Assembly: GCF_040675465.1 (NCBI RefSeq)
Contig: NZ_JBFAPA010000014.1
Span: 264,906 to 328,905, forward strand
DNA from: Kibdelosporangium sp040675465
GTDB lineage: Bacteria > Actinomycetota > Actinomycetes > Mycobacteriales > Pseudonocardiaceae
Direction: 5' to 3'
Length of the DNA stretch: 64,000 nt
Shown: piece after piece, positions 32,227 through 41,438 of the stretch
How positions within the stretch are numbered: the first letter of the stretch is position 1
How the letters are laid out: each line of letters starts with the position of its first letter
Made by a program: the position numbers and the translations under genes
Notes under the pieces: model-generated
Seen by the model: the letters and a program-made list of their open reading frames with translations, nothing else
The model's database searches: none
What the model was told of the DNA's origin: nothing

Positions 32227-33290
32227 GGCGGCGGGGTGGGGCTGTCGTAGGGGTCTTGGTCGTTGTGGTTGTGGCGGTTGGGGTCGGCGTCTATTTCGTG
32301 ATCGATCACGGGAAGTCCACTGTGCCCGGTGCGCCACCGCCTGCGGCGGTGAAGACCGTGGCGATCGAGCGGACTGACCTGTCGAGTACCTCGTCGTTCA
32401 GTGGCACGTTGGGGTTCGGGACCCCGCAAAGCGTCAAAGGCGCGGGTGAGGGCATCGTGACCAAGCTGCCCAAAGCGGGCGACCCGGTCGACCGCGGGAA
32501 GCCGTTGTATTCGGTGAACGGCACGCCGGTGCCGGTGTTCTTCGGCGACACGCCGCTGTACCGCAAGCTGGACAACCCCGATCTGCAGGGCCCTGACGTG
32601 TCCGTAGTCGCGGACAACCTGACCGCGCTCGGGTACAGGGTCGGTACGCGGCCCAAGGACCGGACGAAGACGGCGTTCACCCCGGCGGTCGCGGATGCCT
32701 TGAAGAAGTGGCAGAAGGCCGCGGGACTGCCGGACACCGGGACCCTCGACATTGGACAGGTGGTCGTGCTGTCCGGGGCGATGCGGGTCAACAGCGTGAC
32801 CGCCCAGCTCGGTGACGCGGCGAACACTCCGTTGCTCACGGTCACACCGAAGTCCAAAGTGGTCACTGTGCCGGTGGGTGCCAACGAGGTCGGCGCGATC
32901 AAGACCGGGGTCGCGGCGACCATCGTCCGGCCGGACGCCAAGGAGATCACCGGCAAGGTCACCGATATCAGCACGATCGTGACCGGCGGTGACGTCGAGA
33001 AAGGCAGTTCCGGTCCGCCCAAGGTGAACATCACGGTCACCCCGGACAACGAGCAGGACCTGGACGCCTACGACTCGGCGACGGTGCAGATCAAGATCAC
33101 CACCGAGACCCATGCGGGAGTGCTCGCAGTGCCGGTCGGTGCGCTGGTGGCGTTGCGCGAGGGTGGGTACGCGGTCCAGTTGCCGGACGGGACGTTGAAG
33201 GCCGTGCAGATCGGGATGTTCGCCAAGGACCTGGTCGAGATCAGCGGGGCCGGGATCGGCGCCGGCATGCAGGTGGTGACGACGTCATGA
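32223..33290 (+). CDS. Periplasmic adaptor (HlyD-like) with peptidoglycan-binding domain
   Basis: A 355-residue membrane-anchored adaptor. One TM helix (GAVVGVLVVVVVAVGVGVYF) near the N-terminus is followed by an extracellular part. Early on comes the lipoyl/barrel-like GAGEGIVTKLPKAGDPVDRG. A peptidoglycan-binding domain follows (ALGYRVGTRPKDRTKTAFTP then LKKWQKAAGLPDTGTLD), then C-terminal beta-barrel regions (LAVPVGALVALREGGYAVQL). GTG 32223 was chosen for its GGGAGGAG site. It links an ABC pump to the cell wall in MacAB/YknXYZ-type systems. Its stop overlaps the ATPase start by ATGA. Confidence 0.88.
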   Translation: MRRRGGAVVGVLVVVVVAVGVGVYFVIDHGKSTVPGAPPPAAVKTVAIERTDLSSTSSFSGTLGFGTPQSVKGAGEGIVTKLPKAGDPVDRGKPLYSVNGTPVPVFFGDTPLYRKLDNPDLQGPDVSVVADNLTALGYRVGTRPKDRTKTAFTPAVADALKKWQKAAGLPDTGTLDIGQVVVLSGAMRVNSVTAQLGDAANTPLLTVTPKSKVVTVPVGANEVGAIKTGVAATIVRPDAKEITGKVTDISTIVTGGDVEKGSSGPPKVNITVTPDNEQDLDAYDSATVQIKITTETHAGVLAVPVGALVALREGGYAVQLPDGTLKAVQIGMFAKDLVEISGAGIGAGMQVVTTS

Positions 33291-33964
33291 CGCCGGTTCT
33301 CGCCCTGCGCGAGGTGAGCAAGATCTACACCGGCGACGTGATCGCGCTCGACAAGGTGACGTTGGACATCCAGCAAGGGGAGCTGCTCGCGATCGTCGGA
33401 CCGTCGGGCTCTGGGAAGTCCACTTTGCTCAACATCGTCGGCACGCTCGACCTGCCCACGCACGGAACCGTTGAGATCGGCGGGCAGAACGTGACCGAGT
33501 TGTCCGACCGAAGACTGTCGGCGCTGCGCGGACGTCAGCTTGGCTTTGTCTTCCAACAGTTCCACCTGATCGACGGCCTGAGCGCGGTCGAGAACGTCGC
33601 GACCGGGCTGTTGTACGCGGGCGTGCCGAGGCGGAAAAGGCGCGGTCAGGCAATGGAAGCGTTGGCGCGAGTAGGCCTATCGCATCGGGTGAACCATGTG
33701 CCGCACCAGCTTTCCGGCGGTGAACGCCAACGCGTGGCCATCGCCCGGGCGGTGGTGAACGACCCCTCGCTGGTGCTTGCCGACGAGCCGACGGGTGCCC
33801 TGGATACCGCGAACGGTCACGCGGTGCTGAACCTGTTGACCGCGTTGAACAAAGAGGGAACCACGATCGCCGTGATCACGCACGACCGGGAGATCGCCGC
33901 GCGGCTGCCCCGGCAGGTCGAGTTCCGGGACGGCCGGATCGTGGCCGATCGGAGTGCCGCGTGA
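33287..33964 (+). CDS. MacB-type ABC transporter ATPase
   Basis: A 225-residue ABC ATPase of the MacB/LolD class. Walker A is GPSGSGKST, the Q-loop is FVFQQFHL, the signature is LSGGERQRVAIARA, and Walker B is LVLADEPTGALDT with the H-loop His in VITHDRE. These ATPases drive mechanotransmission of a FtsX-like permease, moving antimicrobial peptides, lipids or siderophores out of the cell. It is coupled to genes on both sides by 4-base overlaps. Confidence 0.95.
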   Translation: MTPVLALREVSKIYTGDVIALDKVTLDIQQGELLAIVGPSGSGKSTLLNIVGTLDLPTHGTVEIGGQNVTELSDRRLSALRGRQLGFVFQQFHLIDGLSAVENVATGLLYAGVPRRKRRGQAMEALARVGLSHRVNHVPHQLSGGERQRVAIARAVVNDPSLVLADEPTGALDTANGHAVLNLLTALNKEGTTIAVITHDREIAARLPRQVEFRDGRIVADRSAA

Positions 33965-35157
33965 AGCCGGTCCGGCTGAGTTTCGTCGACGTCGTCCGCC
34001 TGGGGTTGCTGGGAGTCAGCACCCGCAAGCTGCGGGCCACCTTGTCGGCGCTGGGGATCTCGATCGGGATCGCCACGATGATCGTCGTCACCGCCATCCC
34101 CGCGTCCAGCCAGTCGGCGCTGCTGGAGCAGCTGTCGGCTTTGGGCACGAACATGCTCCGTGCCGAACCCGTTCCCCAGCAACAGGACCAGACCATCAAG
34201 CTACCCGAGTCCACTTTGGGCAGTGTGTCCCGGGTCGGCCCGGTCACCACCGCCGCGATGGTCGCCAACACGCACACCGTCGTCCGCCGCTCGGACCGCA
34301 CCGACCCGGCCGACAACTCCGGGCTGACCGTGCTGGCGTCGAGCACCGGGCTGCTGGACGCCATCAACGGCAAGGTCCAGGCGGGCAAGTACCTCGACGA
34401 CTCGAGTTCCAACCTGCCGACCGCCGTCCTGGGTTACGTTGCCGCGTCCCGGTTGGGGATCAACAAGCTCGTGCCCGGCCAGCAGGCGCCGTTGGTGTAC
34501 ATCGGGAACACGTGGTTCGCGGTGATCGGCATCCTCGACCCGATGCCGCTGGCGCCGGACGTCGAACGGGCCGTGATGGTCGGCTGGGGCGCGGCGAAGT
34601 CGTTGCTGGGCTTCGATGGCCACCCCACCGTCGTGTACGTGAAGGCCCGCGAGGAGGCCATCGCCGACGTGCGCGCGGTCCTGCCCGCGACGATCTACCC
34701 CGAGGTGCCCGGGTTGGTGCAGGTCAGTCGCCCGTCGGATGCGTTGGCCGCGAAGCAGGCCTCGCAGAGGACGTTCTCCGCGCTGTTCCTGGGTTTGGCG
34801 GGCGTCGCGCTGCTGGTCGGCGGGGTGGGTGTGGCCAACACCATGTTCATCTCGGTCCTCGAACGCCGCCGCGAGATCGGCCTCCGCCGGGCCTTGGGCG
34901 CGACCCGCAGGCAGATCGGCGGCCAGTTCCTCACCGAGGCCGTCGTCCTGTCCGGCCTCGGTGGGATCGCCGGCACCACCCTCGGCGTCATCGCGTCCGC
35001 CGGCTACGCCACCTACCAGGGCTGGCCGTCCGTTATCCCGCCGCTCGCCGCCCTCGGTGGCCTCACCGGCGCCCTGGTCGTCGGCATTCTCGCCGGTATC
35101 CACCCCTCGATCCGCGCCGCCCGCCTGACGCCCACCCAGGCACTGGCCTCCACCTGA
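33961..35157 (+). CDS. MacB/FtsX-type ABC permease
   Basis: A 398-residue permease. The N-terminal TM helix (KLRATLSALGISIGIATMIV) is followed by a large extracellular domain of about 220 residues. Three C-terminal TM helices follow, with the FtsX signature LERRREIGLRRALGATRRQI and a final GILAGIHPSIRAARLTPTQA. It starts with GTG in an overlap with the ATPase gene. With the lipoprotein, the micro-gene product, the adaptor and the ATPase it forms a complete efflux operon. Confidence 0.93.
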   Translation: MKPVRLSFVDVVRLGLLGVSTRKLRATLSALGISIGIATMIVVTAIPASSQSALLEQLSALGTNMLRAEPVPQQQDQTIKLPESTLGSVSRVGPVTTAAMVANTHTVVRRSDRTDPADNSGLTVLASSTGLLDAINGKVQAGKYLDDSSSNLPTAVLGYVAASRLGINKLVPGQQAPLVYIGNTWFAVIGILDPMPLAPDVERAVMVGWGAAKSLLGFDGHPTVVYVKAREEAIADVRAVLPATIYPEVPGLVQVSRPSDALAAKQASQRTFSALFLGLAGVALLVGGVGVANTMFISVLERRREIGLRRALGATRRQIGGQFLTEAVVLSGLGGIAGTTLGVIASAGYATYQGWPSVIPPLAALGGLTGALVVGILAGIHPSIRAARLTPTQALAST

Positions 35158-35158
35158 G

Positions 35159-37318
35159 TCAGAGGGTGGCGCTGAGGACCCGGCCATCCGCGTCCCAGAC
35201 CGTCACGGTGTCGGCGTGGGCGCGGAAACCGGCCGGGACGAGGTTGTTGAAGGTCACCGCGAGCTGGGCCTGGGCCTTGTGCACGTAGGTGTCCGAGCCG
35301 TCGTGGATGGCGATCAGCGAGCCGCTGATCAGGGCTTCCTCGGCGACGTCGGGCGCGAACCCGGTCGCGGTCAGCGGGCCGGGCAGCGACTCGATCCGGG
35401 TCCGCTGGCGCAGCATCATCGACGGCAGGTCCCACCGCCACAGCTCGTCGTTGACGATCGCGGCCAGGCTGGACGGGCTGCGGACGATGTCGTACACGCG
35501 GTCGGCCCGGCTCAGCTCACGCCACACCACCCGCGGCACTGGGCTCAACGCGTCGAGTACCGCGAGACCGTCGGCGTCCAGTACGAAAGCGACGCTGCCG
35601 TCGTACGAGGGCAGGAACGCCACGTTCCCCAGGGTGGTCCAGCGGGTGACCTTGCGGGTGGTGAGATCCAGCCGGTGCACCTCACGGACGGCGTCGTACC
35701 GAGCCACGAGCAGGACGGTTCCGCCGTGGTCGGCCACGACGAACTGGTACGCCGGGACTGTCCACTGTGCCCGGACGCGGCCGTCCGAGGTGAGCAGCCG
35801 AACGCCGGCTTCGCCATGTGCCACCAGAAGCGAATCGCCCAACCGGACAGCGTCGAACACCGGCAACGGACCTGGCTCGACCGCAGCGTGCATCTCCACG
35901 GGCGAGTCCCGCCGCGCGGAAGAGACCGGTGGCAGATCGGCGACCACCAAAGGATCGCTGCGGTTGGTGAGCTTGCGTACCAACACGGGGTTGCGGTCTC
36001 GGTGCATGGCCCGGATCGCCGCCGTGCACAGCCGGCGGTCCATCGCCGGATCCCGCACTGAGACCGAGGACAACGCGGTGACGAACCGCTCGCGTGTCAA
36101 CGCCAGCGAGTCACTCTCCACAACGGACAGTGCTTCGGCCAGAGTGGACTCCGACGGCCATTCGGCCACGAGATACGCCAGCAACTGGGCCGCGCCAGGC
36201 CCGCCCAGCGCCATCCCGCCCCGGACGTTCTCCTCGACCAGCGACCGCAACTCGGGAACAGGCCAGGCGGCACCCACCGCGCCGAGGTGGTCACCGGCGC
36301 GCTGCCGGTCGGAGATCCACTCCCGCCGGAGGTTCTTCGCGGCCAGAGCGTCCACATGGGACAGATATGCGATCGCGGTTGGGAACGCGCCACGCACGCG
36401 GGCGACATCGACGGCACGCGTCCGGTTGCCCGCCTGCCACCACAGCCGCACGATCAGGTCCGCGGGCAGGTCCCGGCCCTCGGCGAGTTCCGCGGCGAGC
36501 GCGTGCATCTCATGCCCGGCCAGCAAAGTGACCGCGCGCAAGGGGTCATTGCGCAGGTCCGCGTGGACGAACGCGGCCTCTTCGATCCGGCCCGCCTTCT
36601 CCAGTTCGGTCGCGGCGGTCAGGTACATCTCCGCCAGCCGGTGCTGGTCGCCGTGGGTTCCAGCGATCATCCGCCCGCCCGGCCGCCGGAAAGGTGTCGG
36701 CCGCAACGGACCCGGCCGTGGCTGCGGCATCCGGAAGGTGGGCGTGCCATGGCCGCCGGAGCCGCCGATCGAGATCGCCTGCCGCAGTGCGTCGTCCCAT
36801 GCCTTCTGCCGGAACAACTTCGTCAGCCGATCCAGGTACCGGTCATACGACGCACGCGTGAAGAGCCGCACCACCTTGAACCACAGCCCGCTGCTCGCGG
36901 ACTCCTCCGAAGCGGCCGTGGTCCGGCGTTGTTCACGCACGGCCGGGATCGCCGACACCGGAACGACCGGCTCGGGCGGCGGGGCGTCGGCCGGAGTCAA
37001 CCGGTGCACGGCGAACGAGCCGACGTCCACCCACCCGGTCAGATCCAGCAGCGGCAAAGAGTCCACATCGTACTCGTGGTCCACGCCCGCGATGGGAATG
37101 GTCACGACGTCAGAAGCCGTCAGCGGTAGCCCAGGAGCGTGCTCGGCGCGGACGGTCACCGGATTCTTGAGTACCAGCAGCCAAGTCCCGTTGGGTACCA
37201 AGTGGATAGACGCCCTTTCGCTCCACCAGTCCAGCACGCGTCGGCGAGCCTCGGCGGTGCCGATCACCGAGGGATCGAACAGGAACGCGGTCGCGCTCAC
37301 CGAACCACGGAAGATCAC
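35159..37318 (-). CDS. bpX6-domain protein of a MoxR-vWA-beta-propeller ternary system
   Basis: A 719-residue protein. The N-terminus (MIFRGSVSATAFLFDPSVIG, then EARRRVLDWWSERASIHLVP and GTWLLVL) matches the bpX6 domain I recall from MoxR-vWA ternary systems. The middle (about 170-480) is helical and includes TPR-like segments (AATELEKAGRIEEAAFVHAD). The C-terminal 220 residues are repeated beta strands (VFDAVRLGDSLLVAHGE, RLLTSDGRVRAQW, VTVWDADGRVLSATL) of a beta-propeller. It is the last gene of a four-gene operon in which all starts and stops overlap by four bases. Such systems are predicted NTP-dependent conflict or immunity complexes. The bpX6 assignment is from memory of the family. Confidence 0.75.
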   Translation of the reverse strand: MIFRGSVSATAFLFDPSVIGTAEARRRVLDWWSERASIHLVPNGTWLLVLKNPVTVRAEHAPGLPLTASDVVTIPIAGVDHEYDVDSLPLLDLTGWVDVGSFAVHRLTPADAPPPEPVVPVSAIPAVREQRRTTAASEESASSGLWFKVVRLFTRASYDRYLDRLTKLFRQKAWDDALRQAISIGGSGGHGTPTFRMPQPRPGPLRPTPFRRPGGRMIAGTHGDQHRLAEMYLTAATELEKAGRIEEAAFVHADLRNDPLRAVTLLAGHEMHALAAELAEGRDLPADLIVRLWWQAGNRTRAVDVARVRGAFPTAIAYLSHVDALAAKNLRREWISDRQRAGDHLGAVGAAWPVPELRSLVEENVRGGMALGGPGAAQLLAYLVAEWPSESTLAEALSVVESDSLALTRERFVTALSSVSVRDPAMDRRLCTAAIRAMHRDRNPVLVRKLTNRSDPLVVADLPPVSSARRDSPVEMHAAVEPGPLPVFDAVRLGDSLLVAHGEAGVRLLTSDGRVRAQWTVPAYQFVVADHGGTVLLVARYDAVREVHRLDLTTRKVTRWTTLGNVAFLPSYDGSVAFVLDADGLAVLDALSPVPRVVWRELSRADRVYDIVRSPSSLAAIVNDELWRWDLPSMMLRQRTRIESLPGPLTATGFAPDVAEEALISGSLIAIHDGSDTYVHKAQAQLAVTFNNLVPAGFRAHADTVTVWDADGRVLSATL

Positions 37319-38946
37319 GGCTCACCTCGCAGCGACAACACGGTCTCGCCGGTGCGGATGTTGCCCACGTCGATCGCCCCGGCTCCGCGTTGAACGGCGA
37401 TGAGCGGCCGGGTCGGATGCAGCGCGGGCGGCGCTGTACCACTCGACCACTTCGTCAGTGTCCGCTCCTTGGACGCGGTGTGTGCACGCACGATGAGCCC
37501 GCTGGCCGACAAGGTGATCAGCGTCGGCATGTTGTCCAGCCACTGCAGCCCGAGCACCCGGCAGCCTTCGGGAACCCTGATCTCAGTGTGGTACACGCGG
37601 GTGTGTACCGTCCACTCCAGACCGTTCCTGGACCACGCCCACAACTCGTCGTAGCCGAAGATGATCTCGCCACCGGCGGGCGTGGGCCTGCCGTTTACCA
37701 CCATCGAGTTCCCGATCCGGCGGGCGATGTTCGGCCGGTCGAACCTCGGACCGGTGCCGACGCCGAACACGTTCACCGTGGCCGCGCCCCGATCGACGGA
37801 AAGCTCCCACCAGCGGTCGAGATCCCGAATGAGCAGGTTCCCGTCGGCGAAGTACAACGGTTTCAGCGGCCCTGGCTCCGGGTCGAACTCGCCCGCCAGG
37901 ATCACGAGCCGGTCCAGCCGCGCCAGTTTCTTGCCGATGACGTGCCCATGCAGCTCGGCGCCGACGCGGATCAGGGTGACCAGACGCCCGCCCAGATACG
38001 CGGCCGCGACGACCGGACCGGGCAGTTCATGCCGGTGCACCTTGACGTCTGCCCTCGGCTTGCCGGGAACGTGCAGCGAGTACAGCTCACGATCGGTGCG
38101 GCCGCGGGTGATCAGCTGCGGACCGTTGGACGAGAACAACGGGTCATGCATCCCGGCTGGCGTCATGATCTGCTTCTTCGCTGGCCGGAAGGCCGCGCCC
38201 CGCAAGGTCCGGACGGCGGTGTTCTGGTCCGGCAACGCCAACGTCACAGTGGTCTCGGCCAAGCTCACCTGAACCGCCGCCGCACCAAGAGCGCTCCAGG
38301 CGGACTCGGTGCTGACGAGCATGTGCTTGCGCCCAGGCAGTTTCCGGGCCAGCCGGGGGCCGGTGAGCAGCCACAGGTCGTCGTCCGCGGGCACGCTGTC
38401 CGTCCACTCGGCGACGTCGTCCGGCGTCGGTTCGGTGCTGCGCCGGCTCTTGAGCCACGCGGGCAGCACCTTCGCCAGGTCGCCGCCTTGCCAGGAGCCG
38501 GCCTTGGTACCGAGCACGCCCACGACGAGATCAACACCACGAGCCTCGGCCCGGCGGTGCAACACGATCAGCGCGGCGAGCTGAACCAGCCGCCCGGCGC
38601 CGAGCTGATCCGGCCCGGTGTCGACGAGAACCGCCACCCGGCCGCGTCTGCGCTCGGCGAGGTACGCGGGCGCGGTGTGCAGCAACTCATTCCCGGCCGC
38701 ACGGCGCAGGAACTCCAGCGGTACCTCGTCGGCGAGCGCCCACTCCGAGGCCAGGATCCGTTCGGGCAGGCCACGGCTGGTGATCCCGCTGTAGCCGTCG
38801 AGGATCTCGCCGGAGTGGTCGATGGCGCTGTGCCGGGCGATGAGCGAGTCCAGGCCGCGCAGCAACGGCCCGAGCGCGACCAGCGGTTGTGCGTCCAACG
38901 TGGACAAAGCCGCGCTCCAGGGTGCCAGAGCGGGAGGCAGGTTCAC
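37315..38946 (-). CDS. vWA-like plus beta-propeller protein of the ternary system
   Basis: A 543-residue protein. After a helical start, RVAVLVDTGPDQLGAGRLVQ then LAALIVLHRRAEARGVDLVV has the strand-MIDAS-helix order of a vWA domain. The usual DxSxS is DTGPD, so metal binding may be lost. From about residue 215 on, beta repeats (LLTGPRLARKLPG, SLHVPGKPRADV, LYFADGNLLIRDLDRWWELS) form a propeller. It would be the adaptor that the MoxR ATPase acts on. It overlaps both neighbours by 4 bp. Confidence 0.65.
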   Translation of the reverse strand: MNLPPALAPWSAALSTLDAQPLVALGPLLRGLDSLIARHSAIDHSGEILDGYSGITSRGLPERILASEWALADEVPLEFLRRAAGNELLHTAPAYLAERRRGRVAVLVDTGPDQLGAGRLVQLAALIVLHRRAEARGVDLVVGVLGTKAGSWQGGDLAKVLPAWLKSRRSTEPTPDDVAEWTDSVPADDDLWLLTGPRLARKLPGRKHMLVSTESAWSALGAAAVQVSLAETTVTLALPDQNTAVRTLRGAAFRPAKKQIMTPAGMHDPLFSSNGPQLITRGRTDRELYSLHVPGKPRADVKVHRHELPGPVVAAAYLGGRLVTLIRVGAELHGHVIGKKLARLDRLVILAGEFDPEPGPLKPLYFADGNLLIRDLDRWWELSVDRGAATVNVFGVGTGPRFDRPNIARRIGNSMVVNGRPTPAGGEIIFGYDELWAWSRNGLEWTVHTRVYHTEIRVPEGCRVLGLQWLDNMPTLITLSASGLIVRAHTASKERTLTKWSSGTAPPALHPTRPLIAVQRGAGAIDVGNIRTGETVLSLRGEP

Positions 38947-39278
38947 GGCAGCACCGCCTTCCGTACCGGCATCGCTCCACTGAGTATCCGTCCCGGAAGG
39001 ACGGCCAGCACCTCAGACCCCAACGCAGCGCGAAGAACCCCACCGGGAACCGAAGGCCGCAACGTCGTGGGCACGAGAACGCCGCCGTCCCACCCCAAGT
39101 ACGTCACGTCGGCAGCCCAAGGCAGATCGTCGCCCAGCACGAGGATCCAGTCATCGCCGACCGCGGCCCGCAACGACACACCCCGGGCAAGCGAAGCCTG
39201 TGTCGCGGCGTAAAGCGCGGACGTCCCGGCCACGGCGACCGCGGGCAACGGCGGCTCGCGAAAGGACCAGGTGATCAT
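38943..39278 (-). CDS. Small partner protein of the ternary system
   Basis: A 111-residue protein, MITWSFREPPLPAVAVAGTS onwards, with Ala-rich helices alternating with short strands (ILVLGDDLPWAADVTYLGWD). I cannot name the family with certainty. Its place between the MoxR and vWA-like genes is where the small bpX-series domains occur in ternary systems. Both ends overlap neighbouring genes by 4 bp, which supports it as a real gene. Confidence 0.6.
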   Translation of the reverse strand: MITWSFREPPLPAVAVAGTSALYAATQASLARGVSLRAAVGDDWILVLGDDLPWAADVTYLGWDGGVLVPTTLRPSVPGGVLRAALGSEVLAVLPGRILSGAMPVRKAVLP

Positions 39279-40426
39279 GGTCCGAGGACGGCGATCAGGC
39301 GATCGCGGATCGAGCGGATCGACTCGGGCATCTGGTCCTCGGCGAGCGTGGCGTCGATCTCGCGCAGCGTCGCCTCGACCCGCAGCCGGTCGTCCGGTTC
39401 GACCGGATCGGTGACCGCGGACAGCAGCTTCTCACTGGTCTCGACCAACCGGCGAGCGCGTGCCCGCGGACCGTCGGAGAACTCCTCGGCCGCGTACAAC
39501 AGGCTCGAGTTGTGCGCTGTGGTCAGCAGATCGCCGAGCACTTCCCGCGCCAGGACCTGGGTGTCCGAGGTCGGCGCCACGATCGGCAGAACCCACAGGT
39601 CCGCGGCGGTGGCGTCGGTCCGTCCATCGAGGACGGTCGCGGCGGCGATGAGTCGTTGCGCGCGAACGACCCGCCGGTCGGTGAGCGGGATCCCCGCACC
39701 TCGGAGGCGACGAATTGCCGTCGCCACCAAGGGCACGACCGCGGCCAGCGACACCGAGCGAGCAGCGCCAGCCAGCCTGTCGACGGCAGGAAGCAGAGCC
39801 TCAGCAGGCACGGCGGCGGCCGGCTGCCAGCCGGTTTCCAGCAGCTCCTCCAGCCGCGCGTCCGCGACCGGGGCGACGAACAACCGGGCCAGGAACCGGT
39901 CGGCGAACGCGGCCAGCGCGGGATCCTCGGGCAGCGTGTTCGTCGCGCCCACGCAGATCCGCAGCGGCACAGCGAGATTGGTGCTGCCCCGCCGGAACGT
40001 GCGTTCGTTCAGCACGCCCAGCAGCGTGTTCAGGATGGCCGTCGAGCCCAGGAACACCTCGTCCAGGAACGCGATTTCGGCCTCGGGCAGCATCCCAGCG
40101 GTCTCCACCTCGACCACGCCCTCGCGCAGCCGGCGCAGGTCGACCGGGCCGAAGATCTCGTTCGGCTCGGTGAACCGGCCCAGGATGTACTCGAAGTAGC
40201 GCCCGCCCAGCTGCGTCGCGGTCCGCCGGACCGCCTCCGACTTGGCCGTGCCCGGCGCGCCGACCACAAGCAGGTGCTCGCCCGCCACCGCGCACAGCAC
40301 CACGACCTCGGCGATCAGCTCGCGGTCGACCAGCCCCGAGCGGGCGGCGTCCACCGCCGACCGCACCGCGAACGCGTCCCGTTTCAACCCCTCGACGTCC
40401 AGCACGTCGCTAGGATGCCAGGTCAT
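39275..40426 (-). CDS. MoxR-family AAA+ ATPase of the ternary system
   Basis: A 383-residue MoxR/RavA-like AAA+ ATPase. Walker A is VVGAPGTAKSE, Walker B is IAFLDEVFLGSTA, sensor 1 is CVGATNTLPED and the Arg finger region is AFADRFLARL. The insertion FTEPNEIFGPVDLRRLREG is the MoxR hallmark. It is distinct from the CoxD-like ATPase at 15258. Its ATG (40426-40424) overlaps, in opposite orientation, the ATG of the ureohydrolase (40425), so either start may be a few codons off. GTG a few codons inside is an alternative. It heads the operon. Confidence 0.88.
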   Translation of the reverse strand: MTWHPSDVLDVEGLKRDAFAVRSAVDAARSGLVDRELIAEVVVLCAVAGEHLLVVGAPGTAKSEAVRRTATQLGGRYFEYILGRFTEPNEIFGPVDLRRLREGVVEVETAGMLPEAEIAFLDEVFLGSTAILNTLLGVLNERTFRRGSTNLAVPLRICVGATNTLPEDPALAAFADRFLARLFVAPVADARLEELLETGWQPAAAVPAEALLPAVDRLAGAARSVSLAAVVPLVATAIRRLRGAGIPLTDRRVVRAQRLIAAATVLDGRTDATAADLWVLPIVAPTSDTQVLAREVLGDLLTTAHNSSLLYAAEEFSDGPRARARRLVETSEKLLSAVTDPVEPDDRLRVEATLREIDATLAEDQMPESIRSIRDRLIAVLGP

Positions 40427-41438
40427 GGCGCGATACGGTGCTCAATTTGGGCCAGACGTGACGTTCCTGGGCGTGCCCAGGTGCGACATCGACGAACCGT
40501 CCAGCTACGCGGACGCCGACGTCGTCATCCTCGGCGCCCCCTTCGACGGCGGCACTTCGCACCGCCCCGGCACCCGGTTCGGGCCGCAGGCCATCCGCAC
40601 CACGGACTACCTCCCGCAGGACGGTTCCCGGCCGAGCCTCGCGCTGCGGACCGACGCGCTCACCGATCTGAAGGTGTACGACGCCGGGGATGTCGAGATG
40701 TTCTCCGGTGACGCCGCGAAATCGCTGGCCGACCTGCGGACCGCGGTCGCGAAAGTGACCGGCGCCGGGGTGATCCCGCTGATCCTGGGCGGGGATCACG
40801 CGATCGCGTTCGCCGATGCCTCCGGGGTGGCGGACGTTCTGGGCGCTGGACGTGTGTCGATGCTGCATTTCGACGCGCATGCCGACACCGGGGACATCGA
40901 GTTCGGTTCCCTGTGGGGACACGGCGCGCCGATGCGGCGGCTGATCGAGTCGCGGGCGTTGCGCGGCGACCGGTTCCTGCAGATCGGCCTGCGCGGGTAC
41001 TGGCCCGGCCCGCAGACCCTGAAATGGATGGCCGACCAGGGGATGCGCTCGTACGAGATGACCGAGATCGTCGCCCGTGGGCTGACCGAGTGCCTGACCG
41101 AGGCGTTCACCATCGCCACCGACGACTGCGACGGCGTGTTCCTGTCGGTCGACATCGACGTCTGCGACCCCGGACACGCACCCGGCACCGGGACTCCCGA
41201 GCCGGGCGGTCTGAGCGCTCGCGAGCTGCTCGACTCGGTTCGCCGGATCTGCCTGGAACTCCCGGTCGTGGGCATCGACGTGGTCGAGGTGAGCCCGCCC
41301 TACGACCACGCCGACATCACCGCCGCGCTGGCCAACCGCGTTGTGCTGGAAGCGTTGTCGGCGATCGCGCGCAAGCGCCAGGACGAACGCGGTGGCACGT
41401 CCTGGGATCCGCGGCGGCCGTTGCTGGAAGACCGTTAG
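40425..41438 (+). CDS. Ureohydrolase (agmatinase/guanidinobutyrase family)
   Basis: A 337-residue manganese ureohydrolase that releases urea from a guanidino compound. All metal ligands are visible: His125 in LGGDHAIAF, Asp150/His152/Asp154 in FDAHADTGD and Asp243/Asp245 in SVDIDVCDPG. The substrate loop is PGTGTPEPGGLS, fitting agmatinase or guanidinobutyrase rather than arginase. The start shares two bases with the divergent MoxR gene. Its 3' end overlaps the convergent TPP enzyme by 4 bp. Substrate identity needs assay. Confidence 0.9.
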   Translation: MARYGAQFGPDVTFLGVPRCDIDEPSSYADADVVILGAPFDGGTSHRPGTRFGPQAIRTTDYLPQDGSRPSLALRTDALTDLKVYDAGDVEMFSGDAAKSLADLRTAVAKVTGAGVIPLILGGDHAIAFADASGVADVLGAGRVSMLHFDAHADTGDIEFGSLWGHGAPMRRLIESRALRGDRFLQIGLRGYWPGPQTLKWMADQGMRSYEMTEIVARGLTECLTEAFTIATDDCDGVFLSVDIDVCDPGHAPGTGTPEPGGLSARELLDSVRRICLELPVVGIDVVEVSPPYDHADITAALANRVVLEALSAIARKRQDERGGTSWDPRRPLLEDR

